Of a stretch of 7,319 bases of DNA, positions 1 to 5,647 are shown in pieces (position 1 is the stretch's first letter; every line of letters begins with the position of its first letter). Both the position numbers and the translations under genes were made by a program. The notes beneath the pieces are model-generated. The model saw nothing but the letters and a program-made list of their open reading frames with translations, made no database searches and was not told the origin of the DNA. This DNA is from Methanosarcinaceae archaeon (GTDB lineage Archaea; Halobacteriota; Methanosarcinia; Methanosarcinales; Methanosarcinaceae): assembly GCA_020793555.1 (NCBI GenBank), contig DQIO01000210.1, positions 1-7,319 on the forward strand. Reading direction: 5' to 3'.

Positions 1-253
1 TTTATTGTTGCGATTCGCTTGCATTCACAAAATACGGAGTTCATACGTCCTGAGCAATCCGTGTAAATACAGATGCGCCAACAGCGAACGACATTTCGGT
101 GTATATACAGGGTAGTGATGCAGCACCAACAATTCAAGACCATTTACATCAAATCAGTTACCGCCATGTTACAACCACAACATAACAGTGCACCGATTAA
201 AAAATACATAGAAAGGTAAGAATGGCGGGGGGAAATCCCCCGCTATAGACGTT
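1..253. other. Gene-poor left edge with paired TATA-like 12-mers
   Basis: I find no convincing complete gene here. A minus-strand ATG at 44 opens a frame running off the left edge (it begins MNSVFCECKR, 14 codons visible). It could be the start of a truncated gene, but it has no clear SD and is too short to judge. In favour of a promoter reading leftward, the 12-mer GTGTAAATACAG (61-72) recurs with one change as GTGTATATACAG (99-110). The second copy contains a palindromic TATATA core, about 60 bases upstream of that ATG. A plus-strand frame open from base 1 to a stop at 64 is equally possible as a gene tail. Neither is supported by a recognisable motif. Confidence 0.3.
220..247 (-). terminator. 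GC-rich hairpin after the 86-aa gene
   Basis: A 7-bp perfect stem (GCGGGGG at 225-231 with CCCCCGC at 237-243, 5-base loop) lies 10 bases past the stop of the minus-strand gene at 254-514. It can be extended by a G-T and two A-T pairs. Read on the minus strand, it is followed after about 20 bases by a six-T run (complement of 199-204). Archaeal termination relies mainly on T-tracts, so the hairpin may instead protect the mRNA 3' end. The position supports a transcript end. Confidence 0.5.
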
Positions 254-514
254 TTAGTCATAAGTTTCGCCATTCGGTATTCGCATAGCCAGAAGCTTCT
301 TTTCATGTGGTTTGAGTTTATGGTACATAATATCCATAGCTGCCATAGAATGATAACTTCGATCTATCACGTTATGCTTGCTGTGGTAATCGTCTACTGC
401 CCAATTAAAGGCATCCCACACTTTCCAATCTTCTTGGTATATTTTGTCTACCGCTGCGGTAACCGCAGGTTCCATATCATGCATTAATTCATCTCTCGCA
501 TAGGTTTCTGACAT
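254..514 (-). CDS. Small hypothetical protein, 86 aa, strong SD
   Basis: I do not recognise the family. The protein has 86 residues, no cysteine, no signal peptide and no membrane segment. It is charged and mostly helical in character, with several His, Tyr, Met and acidic residues (for example DYHSKHN in the middle and YHKLKPHEKKLL near the C-terminus). It is probably a small soluble cytosolic protein. Evidence that it is a real gene is good: the ATG at 514 is preceded by GGAGGTGA (524-531) with a 9-base spacer, AT-rich TATA-like boxes lie 40-60 bases upstream, and a hairpin follows the stop. It stands alone on the minus strand, so the neighbours give no functional hint. The plus-strand frame through the same bases lacks these signals and is rejected. 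Confidence 0.75.
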   Translation of the reverse strand: MSETYARDELMHDMEPAVTAAVDKIYQEDWKVWDAFNWAVDDYHSKHNVIDRSYHSMAAMDIMYHKLKPHEKKLLAMRIPNGETYD

Positions 515-523
515 AAAGTTAAG

Positions 524-531
524 TCACCTCC
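524..531 (-). promoter_or_regulatory. Strong SD for the 86-aa gene
   Basis: On the minus strand the sequence reads GGAGGTGA, close to a full complement of the archaeal 16S rRNA 3' end, 9 bases before the ATG at 514. It fixes the start and the coding strand. Confidence 0.8.
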
Positions 532-535
532 GTGC

Positions 536-585
536 GTAACACAAATGTAAATTAATTTAATATATAGTGTTACTAATGTAAATAA
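536..585 (-). promoter_or_regulatory. TATA-like promoter with flanking repeats, 86-aa gene
   Basis: On the minus strand a CACTATATATTAAA stretch (556-569) is a good archaeal TATA box. A transcript start about 25 bases downstream, near 538, would give a short leader carrying the SD. The box is bracketed by a 7-bp inverted repeat, GTAACAC (536-542) and GTGTTAC (567-573). It is also bracketed by a 12-base direct repeat, ACAAATGTAAAT (541-552) and ACTAATGTAAAT (572-583), with one mismatch and a 31-base period. This arrangement could be an operator, though in sequence this AT-rich chance repeats are common. Confidence 0.45.
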
Positions 586-626
586 TAGTAATATCGATAC
601 TATATAATAAAGCTTTCCTTTGTTAA

Positions 627-863
627 GGGCTTGGGACAAAATTCGCTTATTCCCCCTACACAACCAATGAGGAATACGTCTATCGTAAACGTGGGATTCC
701 AGATGATATTCCATATCGTAAACCCATACAGAGGACATTCATAATTCAAAACAAGGATGAGAAGCGAATTATAGATTTATTAGATATATTTTATGTAGGG
801 TGTTATGTACGCGTGGTTCAGATGAATCAAAAAGCGGTCGTTCGTCTTCGTTGCCATCGCTGA
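627..863 (+). pseudogene. Start-less open frame, probable gene fragment
   Basis: The frame is open for 78 codons between a TAA at 624-626 and a TGA at 861-863. No ATG, GTG or TTG occurs in its first 60 codons, so it cannot be translated as it stands. The first part has normal-looking protein composition (KFAYSPYTTNEEYVYRKRG, then a charged stretch ending KDEKRIIDLLDIF). From about 810 on it is merely antisense to the amylase fragment and is not meaningful. I infer that roughly 627-800 is an internal piece of a lost gene, possibly left by an insertion element, but I cannot name the family. It may instead be a chance open frame. Confidence 0.3.
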
Positions 864-993
864 AGCGGTCGGGAAGCAGGAAATATAGTATCTGGTCCCG
901 CCATGTAGAAGGACTTGGATATACTTTTGCGCGTGGTTTTAGATTTGCATCAGATACTCTTGTTGGAGCGTATTGCTCGATTGTGTTAGACAT
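811..993 (-). pseudogene. Truncated GH13 alpha-amylase-type gene, 5' end only
   Basis: From the ATG at 993, about 61 codons match the start of glycoside hydrolase family 13 (alpha-amylase-like) enzymes, which cleave or rearrange alpha-glucans such as glycogen or maltodextrins. The diagnostic stretch is STWRDQILYFLLPDRFSDG at residues 29-47: the first beta-strand of the catalytic barrel and the conserved PDRF-D motif. It continues into a charged NEDERPLFD segment (48-56). After about residue 61 the homology-like sequence stops, and the frame runs through 13 unrelated codons to a stop at 769-771. Everything that would carry the catalytic Asp/Glu residues is missing, whereas family members are several hundred residues long. 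An upstream in-frame TTG is less likely than this ATG. The breakpoint near 805-825 is set by loss of recognisable family sequence and is approximate. Confidence 0.7.
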
Positions 994-1018
994 GATTAAC
1001 CCCAATATATGCGGGGGT

Positions 1019-1034
1019 CTAAATTATATAAGAT
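1019..1034 (-). promoter_or_regulatory. TATA-like box of the amylase remnant
   Basis: On the minus strand CTTATATAATTTAG is centred about 34 bases upstream of the ATG at 993. A start about 25 bases downstream of the box gives a leader of only a few bases, a common archaeal arrangement. The old promoter and 5' end therefore appear to survive although the rest of the gene is gone. Confidence 0.45.
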
Positions 1035-1250
1035 ATGACGAAATTATCGTGGTCAAAGGCACCAAGTACTTTATCACGATTGATCCAATCATTTGCTTTG
1101 ATGATGGTGAAGTTCTCGGTGAGATTGTAGCTTACGTCAGGAATCTGTGCATAAAGCCGGGATATTACGATTTTTAAAACAAAGCCATTAAGATATACCG
1201 TCACGGACTGCCAGGCTGAAAACCCGAAGCATCAAAGAAATTGATAAGAA
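1035..1250. other. Unassigned stretch, possible decayed coding
   Basis: No convincing gene is visible. On the minus strand a frame from upstream of a GTG at 1204 to a stop near 1019 encodes about 60 residues (including NDWINRDKVLGAFDHDNFV). On the plus strand another open frame ends at 1177 (ending VRNLCIKPGYYDF). Neither has an SD or a motif I know, and they overlap on opposite strands, so at most one could be real. Given the truncated amylase next door, this is best read as more degraded sequence or a former intergenic region. Confidence 0.3.
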
Positions 1251-1252
1251 AA

Positions 1253-1291
1253 AATATTTAGTATATTAAATTTAGTTTGTTTGTAGGTGAT
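1253..1291 (+). promoter_or_regulatory. AT-rich promoter and SD of the exonuclease unit
   Basis: ATATTTAGTATATTAAATTT (1253-1272) contains two overlapping TATA-like boxes. From the first box a start near 1283 is expected. The transcript would then begin almost at the SD AGGTGAT (1285-1291), which serves the 8-codon ORF, and would continue as a leader of about 77 bases to the exonuclease start at 1360. The exact start site is inference. Confidence 0.4.
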
Positions 1292-1297
1292 TCATTA

Positions 1298-1324
1298 ATG
1301 TCAAAAAATTATAGGATTATTTAA
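1298..1324 (+). CDS. 8-codon leader ORF (MSKNYRII)
   Basis: ATG at 1298 is preceded by TAGGTGAT (1284-1291) with a 6-base spacer, as good an initiation signal as any in the window, yet the frame stops after eight codons. It ends 35 bases before the likely TTG start of the exonuclease. It could be a leader peptide that tunes downstream translation, or the 5' stub of a gene lost by deletion or frameshift. I see no matching continuation in the other frames before 1342. Function is unknown. Confidence 0.35.
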   Translation: MSKNYRII

Positions 1325-1347
1325 GTAATTTAATGTTATAAGTGAAT

Positions 1348-1355
1348 AAGGTGAT
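1348..1355 (+). promoter_or_regulatory. SD that decides the exonuclease start
   Basis: AAGGTGAT lies inside the longest possible reading frame, just after a GTG at 1342 that itself has no SD. It sits 4 bases before TTG 1360 and 10 bases before TTG 1366. This favours TTG 1360 as the true start. Confidence 0.6.
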
Positions 1356-1359
1356 TTTT

Positions 1360-1932
1360 TTGGTATTGACATTTGACATTGAAACAAAAAATTTAGCTGA
1401 TGAAGTTGGTGGCTGGAAAAATAAACACAAAATGGGTGTAGCCTGTTTAGTTGTTCTAGATTCTAGAGATTCTGTATATCATGTATTTTCTCCAGATGAT
1501 GTTCCTGGTACTAAACCTCTTGATGAAGTCATAAACTTATTTGATAATGCTTTAGATGAAAATCGGGTGATAAATGGATTTAATATTTTAGATTTTGATT
1601 TTAAAGTACTCGAATATGATTTAAAAATTAAAAATATGAGTAAAAAATATAATTCAATAATAGTTGATTCAATGAAACATATTGAAAAACAATTAGGATT
1701 TCGAGTTTCACTTTCTGTTCTTGCAGAATTAAATTTCAATGATTCTAAATTAATGGATGGAAAAGACGCACCAGCACAATGGAAAAAAGGAAACTATCAA
1801 AAAGTAATCGATTATTGTAAAAAAGATGTAGACCTTGAATATCAAATATATGCTAAAGGTAAAGATGATGGAATAATTCTTTGTAAAAGTAAATTTGACC
1901 CAAAAATCAGGGAAATTGAAGTTGGTTGGTAA
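1360..1932 (+). CDS. DEDDy-type 3'-5' exonuclease, stand-alone, AT-rich
   Basis: The protein is predicted to be a metal-dependent 3'-5' exonuclease of the RNase H-like DEDD superfamily, related to the proofreading domain of family B polymerases and YprB-like proteins. With TTG 1360 as the start it has 190 residues (GTG 1342 would add six). Exo I is TFDIET, with acidic residues 6 and 8. Exo II is NGFNILDFDF, with Asp 80. A further Asp lies in IIVDSMKHI, followed by the family's LSVLAEL helix. Exo III is YCKKDV, with Tyr 152 and Asp 156, the Y-x3-D form that defines DEDDy. All catalytic positions are present, so it is probably active on DNA or RNA ends. It has no polymerase or helicase domain. 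The gene is far richer in A+T than the SNF2 operon, suggesting a separate origin. A small Cys-rich ORF follows and may be co-transcribed. Confidence 0.8.
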   Translation: MVLTFDIETKNLADEVGGWKNKHKMGVACLVVLDSRDSVYHVFSPDDVPGTKPLDEVINLFDNALDENRVINGFNILDFDFKVLEYDLKIKNMSKKYNSIIVDSMKHIEKQLGFRVSLSVLAELNFNDSKLMDGKDAPAQWKKGNYQKVIDYCKKDVDLEYQIYAKGKDDGIILCKSKFDPKIREIEVGW

Positions 1933-1943
1933 ATTAAACTTTC

Positions 1944-1950
1944 AGGTGAT
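1944..1950 (+). promoter_or_regulatory. SD-like site after the exonuclease gene
   Basis: AGGTGAT starts 12 bases after the exonuclease stop and matches the SD core used elsewhere in the window. It suggests a second translated frame downstream, although the best start codon (TTG 1974) is rather distant at 23 bases. Confidence 0.4.
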
Positions 1951-1973
1951 ATAATTGGGAGATACGAGATTAT

Positions 1974-2060
1974 TTGGATAGTATTTGTGATGGTTGTGAA
2001 CATGACTTTGAATGTACTTGGGAAAGTCCAGAAGACTGTCCACATTCAAATTTTGGGTGA
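1974..2060 (+). CDS. Tiny Cys-rich, probably metal-binding ORF
   Basis: The frame is open from 1950 to the stop at 2058-2060. From the only usual start, TTG 1974, it gives 28 residues; counted from 1950 there are 36 codons. It encodes a C-x2-C-x5-C-x7-C-x-H array (CDGCEHDFEC then TWESPEDCPH). That spacing is unlikely by chance and typical of a small zinc- or iron-binding knuckle. It begins just after the exonuclease with an SD-like site in the gap, so co-expression is likely. The start is uncertain: the SD-to-TTG distance is long, and the frame may be the 3' remnant of a longer gene. I do not know its function. A role as a nucleic-acid-binding accessory to the exonuclease is only a guess from context. 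Confidence 0.45.
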   Translation: MDSICDGCEHDFECTWESPEDCPHSNFG

Positions 2061-2323
2061 TAATCCCTAAAAAATAGCACAACTTACAATGTAAAGGTAA
2101 AAAGCTCAGAACCCACCAGAAGGCAACTGAAGCCATTTTCTCACAATAATTGGCAATATTTATCTTTTAGTACAATCTACTTATGAACGGGCTTCATGTT
2201 GGTTCGATTAAGCTAAAATAACTATCCCTTTACTGAATAGTACAGGGTCTTAATATACTTAAATAAAACGATTTCTTGCTTTAAGTCCTGAGGTGACTAC
2301 CACCCCTTACCCAAATACCTTAG
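2061..2323. other. Non-coding AT-rich spacer
   Basis: I see no gene on either strand. There is a short hairpin (ATGAA-CGGGC-TTCAT near 2182-2196) and an AT-rich tract (about 2252-2267) that could be a promoter element. An isolated GAGGTGA (2290-2296) resembles an SD but has no start codon at a useful distance. It marks the junction between the AT-rich exonuclease unit and the SNF2 operon. Confidence 0.4.
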
Positions 2324-2381
2324 TGTAGGGCTTTGTGTATTAAGTCGGGGCATTATTCGACTTTATACACAAAGCCCCACA
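2324..2381. repeat. Large near-perfect inverted repeat upstream of SNF2 gene
   Basis: Arms 2328-2347 and 2358-2377 pair at 19 of 20 positions around a 10-base loop (one T-T mismatch). Past one further mismatch, three more pairs extend the arms to 2324 and 2381. The right arm contains CTTTATACACA, a fair TATA box for the SNF2 operon, so the repeat could be an operator or a structure in the leader. It could equally be a terminator for transcripts arriving from the left, although no T-run follows it on the plus strand, or the remains of a small palindromic mobile element. I see no flanking target-site duplication. Confidence 0.75.
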
Positions 2382-2387
2382 AAAGAA

Positions 2388-2401
2388 TAACTTTATCTAA
2401 C
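2388..2401 (+). promoter_or_regulatory. Second TATA-like box, SNF2 operon
   Basis: AACTTTATCTAAC is centred about 30 bases before the ATG at 2426, which has no SD. A start about 25 bases downstream would give a leaderless or near-leaderless mRNA, consistent with the missing SD. The alternative box is inside the inverted repeat (2361-2370), giving a leader of about 35 bases. Confidence 0.4.
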
Positions 2402-2425
2402 AAAAACTCAAATTAATTCTCAAGC

Positions 2426-5400
2426 ATGATCGTCTTACACGGAACATGGAAACCTGCAGATTCAATCGCAAAACAAGGACAATTCTTCCTGTGGGGGGAA
2501 GATTCATCCAAACCTCTCAAACGCAGGGGACGCCCTCCAAAGATTGCTTCCGGTGAAACGCAAACTCATAATTTTCAAGCCGCAGACAAAGATCTTCTGC
2601 ATATAGTCGAATCACTTGATCTAAAAAACGCCACCTGTGTTAGTGAGAAAGTACATCAGGGAGATGCGACATTCCTACTGCCTTCATTTTCGAAATACCC
2701 GCAACCTTCGCCTGACATGTTGCGGGAAGATGAAAACGAGAACATTGAAGAATTGATTGAGCTGGCTTATTGGAAAATAAATGGTTTGTACATCCCGCCA
2801 CAAGATGCTGTGTTACTGTTCAACTCATTCACCGGAGCATGGATGGAAAAAGATGGTTACACCATTGGAACAGACTTGCGTTTTTGGAGCAAAGCCTCTA
2901 AATTTGCAATGGAACTCCTCTCAAAACAACATTTCATACCGGGTCTGGTTGCATCCGATACAAAAAAAACAGAAACATTTGCCAGATGGCAGTACGTGCT
3001 CAATGAAGAGGATGACCGGATACACATGTCAATGCTTTCACGCTCAATGCCGCCTGTTTGCACATCATTTACAGAAAATTCCCCCTCATCTGATAAAGCA
3101 TTATTATCCGATTACCTGAATACAGCTATTGACACTTGTGTTCGAAGCTGGATCCCCCTCTCAGAAATAAAAACGAAATCGAAAAACGCAGGTCTTTCTG
3201 AAGCATGGTTAAAATCCCTGACAACAGGAGAGCCCATAAAAGCTCCAACTTCCAAACTCAGGAACCTGTCCGAAGGAATGCTATCATGGAGATCCCCAAT
3301 CGACGAAATCGAAAAATCCGACTTCAGGACATGTTTCCGTCTTGAACCGCCCCTTGAGCACGACACGCAAATGGATGAAGACGATATGCAGATGAATGAA
3401 GACGGGTATGAAGATGAATACGTTTCTGAAAATGTATATGACATCGCAGACGATGATATGGGCGTCGAACCGGATCAGTGGACATTGCAGTATTTCCTTC
3501 AGGCATCGGACGACCCAAGTCTTCTTGCGCCTGCCGAATATGTCTGGAACGAATCCGGCAGCACTCTTCAATACCTGAACCTCAAGTTCGATTATCCACA
3601 AGAAAAACTTCTCACCGACCTTGGCAAAGCCTCACATATTTTTCCACCTATCGAAGACAGTCTTAACGATGCAAGACCACAAGCTGCATACCTGAATACC
3701 CAGCAGGCATATACATTCTTAAAAGAAGCTGCACCCCTGCTCACAGATAGCGGATTTGGTATTCTTGCCCCTTCATGGTGGAATAAAGGAACAGCAAAAT
3801 CACAACTTGGCATGAAATTGAACCTCAAACCAAAAGGTGACCCAAATGCCGGCACAGGTATGTTCAATTTCAATTCGATAATAGACTATGACTGGCAGAT
3901 CGCTCTTGGCGGCGAGTCAATAAGCGAAGAGGAATTTGAATATCTTGCAAACCTCAAGATGCCTCTTGTACGCATTCGCGGACAATGGATGGAGATGGGA
4001 AACGAAGAGATCAAAGCAGCTCTTAAACTATTCAAATCCCGCAGATCCGGTGAGATGAGACTTTCAGAAGCCGTAAGGCTGGGCATGGGCGAAGACGATC
4101 CTGAATCAGGTCTTCCGGTTAGCTTCTCTGCATCAGGATGGATATCCCGGGTTTTTGACCGTTTGTCAGGCAATGCCGGCATCACAGAACTGCCGCAGCC
4201 GGACGAATTTGTAGGAGAGCTGCGACCTTACCAGATGAAAGGATTCTCATGGCTTGCATTTATGCGGCAGTATGGGCTCGGGGCTTGCCTGGCAGATGAT
4301 ATGGGACTGGGAAAGACCATACAAATGCTTGCACTCCTATTACAGGATAAAAAAGATGGAGCACAAAACCCAAGCCTGATGGTATGCCCAACTTCTGTAG
4401 TTGGAAACTGGCAAAGAGAAGCGATGCGGTTTGCGCCATCCCTGCGGGTTCTGGTACACCATGGCATCAATCGCAGGAAAGAAAAAGAGTTCCTGACACA
4501 GGTATCAGAATACGATCTTGTAATCAGCACCTATGGACTTGTCCACAGGGACATCGATACACTTATACAGGTCGAATGGAACGCAGTTGCACTTGATGAA
4601 GCGCAAAATATCAAAAACCGGCTCACAAAGCAATCTCTCGCAGTTCGCAAACTCAATGCAGGTTATCGTGTCGCCCTGACCGGAACGCCTGTGGAAAACC
4701 GATTGTCTGAACTATGGTCGATCATGGAGTTCCTAAATGCCGGTTACCTTGGCTCCCCGGATGGTTTCCATCGCAATTTTGCATTGCCAATTGAACGGTA
4801 TAACGACAAAGATGCAGGGATTAGGCTTCGAAATACTGTTCAGCCGTTCATTCTCCGCCGCCTAAAAACCGACCCTACGATCATAAAAGACCTGCCTGAT
4901 AAAATTGAAACAAAAGTGCACTGCAACTTTACAAAAGAGCAGACAACACTTTATGAAGCGGTTGTCAAGGACATGCTGCACAAGATAGAGAACTCAGAGG
5001 GAATTGACCGCAAAGGCATGGTGTTTTCGGCATTGGTGAGATTAAAGCAGCTGTGCAATCACCCTGCACAGTACCTTGGCGATGGTTCTGCACTGCAGGG
5101 GCGCTCAGGCAAGTTAAACCGCATCACTGAGATGATGGAAGAGGTGCTTGCTGAGGGGGATTCCGCACTGGTCTTTACCCAGTTTGCTGAAATGGGGAAG
5201 ATGCTAAAGAAGCATTTACAAGAGGAATTTAATCAGGAGGTGCTCTTTTTGTACGGCGGGGTATCCCAGAAAAAGAGGGATGAGATGGTCAGCCGTTTTT
5301 CAGAAGAAGGTGGCCCCCGGATATTTATCCTCTCGCTTAAAGCCGGAGGGGTGGGCTTGAACCTTACCCGCGCAAATCATGTGTTCCATTTTGACCGCTG

Positions 5401-5647
5401 GTGGAATCCGGCAGTTGAGAACCAGGCTACTGACAGGGCATTCCGCATAGGGCAAACAAAGAATGTGCAGGTGCACAAGTTTATCTGCGACGGGACTCTT
5501 GAGGAACGGATCGATGAGATGATCGAGAGCAAAAAGGCACTTGTAGAGAACGTGATCGGTACGGGTGAAGGGTGGCTTACAGAGATGAGCACTGAACAGC
5601 TGCGGGATATGTTCACATTGAGACGCGAGGCGGTGTTTGATGAGTAA
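2426..5647 (+). CDS. SNF2-family (RapA/HepA-like) DNA-dependent ATPase
   Basis: This is an intact 1073-residue SNF2-type superfamily 2 motor, using ATP to translocate on double-stranded DNA and displace or remodel bound protein. The N-terminus, MIVLHGTWKP...FFLWGE, is the usual start of prokaryotic members paired with SWIM proteins. Residues 1 to about 590 are the family-specific N-terminal region, including a DUF3670-like part (about 428-545). The ATPase core begins near 599 (LRPYQMKGFSWL). Motif I is ADDMGLGKT (Lys 630), motif II is DEAQ (724-727), and motif III is LTGTP (751-755). The C-terminal helicase lobe starts near 895 and ends with the DRAFRIGQ arginine motif (1003-1010). All motor residues are present. 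An acidic insert with two similar Q-M-x-E-D units lies at about 312-345. The last codons overlap the SWIM gene by 8 bases, so the two proteins are made together. Confidence 0.95.
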   Translation: MIVLHGTWKPADSIAKQGQFFLWGEDSSKPLKRRGRPPKIASGETQTHNFQAADKDLLHIVESLDLKNATCVSEKVHQGDATFLLPSFSKYPQPSPDMLREDENENIEELIELAYWKINGLYIPPQDAVLLFNSFTGAWMEKDGYTIGTDLRFWSKASKFAMELLSKQHFIPGLVASDTKKTETFARWQYVLNEEDDRIHMSMLSRSMPPVCTSFTENSPSSDKALLSDYLNTAIDTCVRSWIPLSEIKTKSKNAGLSEAWLKSLTTGEPIKAPTSKLRNLSEGMLSWRSPIDEIEKSDFRTCFRLEPPLEHDTQMDEDDMQMNEDGYEDEYVSENVYDIADDDMGVEPDQWTLQYFLQASDDPSLLAPAEYVWNESGSTLQYLNLKFDYPQEKLLTDLGKASHIFPPIEDSLNDARPQAAYLNTQQAYTFLKEAAPLLTDSGFGILAPSWWNKGTAKSQLGMKLNLKPKGDPNAGTGMFNFNSIIDYDWQIALGGESISEEEFEYLANLKMPLVRIRGQWMEMGNEEIKAALKLFKSRRSGEMRLSEAVRLGMGEDDPESGLPVSFSASGWISRVFDRLSGNAGITELPQPDEFVGELRPYQMKGFSWLAFMRQYGLGACLADDMGLGKTIQMLALLLQDKKDGAQNPSLMVCPTSVVGNWQREAMRFAPSLRVLVHHGINRRKEKEFLTQVSEYDLVISTYGLVHRDIDTLIQVEWNAVALDEAQNIKNRLTKQSLAVRKLNAGYRVALTGTPVENRLSELWSIMEFLNAGYLGSPDGFHRNFALPIERYNDKDAGIRLRNTVQPFILRRLKTDPTIIKDLPDKIETKVHCNFTKEQTTLYEAVVKDMLHKIENSEGIDRKGMVFSALVRLKQLCNHPAQYLGDGSALQGRSGKLNRITEMMEEVLAEGDSALVFTQFAEMGKMLKKHLQEEFNQEVLFLYGGVSQKKRDEMVSRFSEEGGPRIFILSLKAGGVGLNLTRANHVFHFDRWWNPAVENQATDRAFRIGQTKNVQVHKFICDGTLEERIDEMIESKKALVENVIGTGEGWLTEMSTEQLRDMFTLRREAVFDE

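Noticed and set aside
484..738. Minus-strand 84-codon open frame
   Set aside because: It runs through the AT-rich promoter and SD of the 86-aa gene in another frame, and its residues there reflect AT-rich sequence, not a protein.
800..1177. Plus-strand 125-codon open frame
   Set aside because: It lies largely antisense to the recognisable GH13 fragment and has no SD or motif. Only its last third is free of that overlap and it shows no family signature.
1942..2136. Minus-strand open frames opposite the exonuclease end and Cys-rich ORF
   Set aside because: They are antisense to better-supported frames and have no initiation signals.
2290..2310. SD-like GAGGTGA in the spacer before the SNF2 gene
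   Set aside because: There is no ATG, GTG or TTG at a workable distance with an open frame behind it, so it is probably chance.
3112..4530. Several 90-110-codon minus-strand open frames inside the SNF2 gene
   Set aside because: They are antisense by-products of the SNF2 coding frame. None has an SD and the SNF2 protein is intact across all of them.
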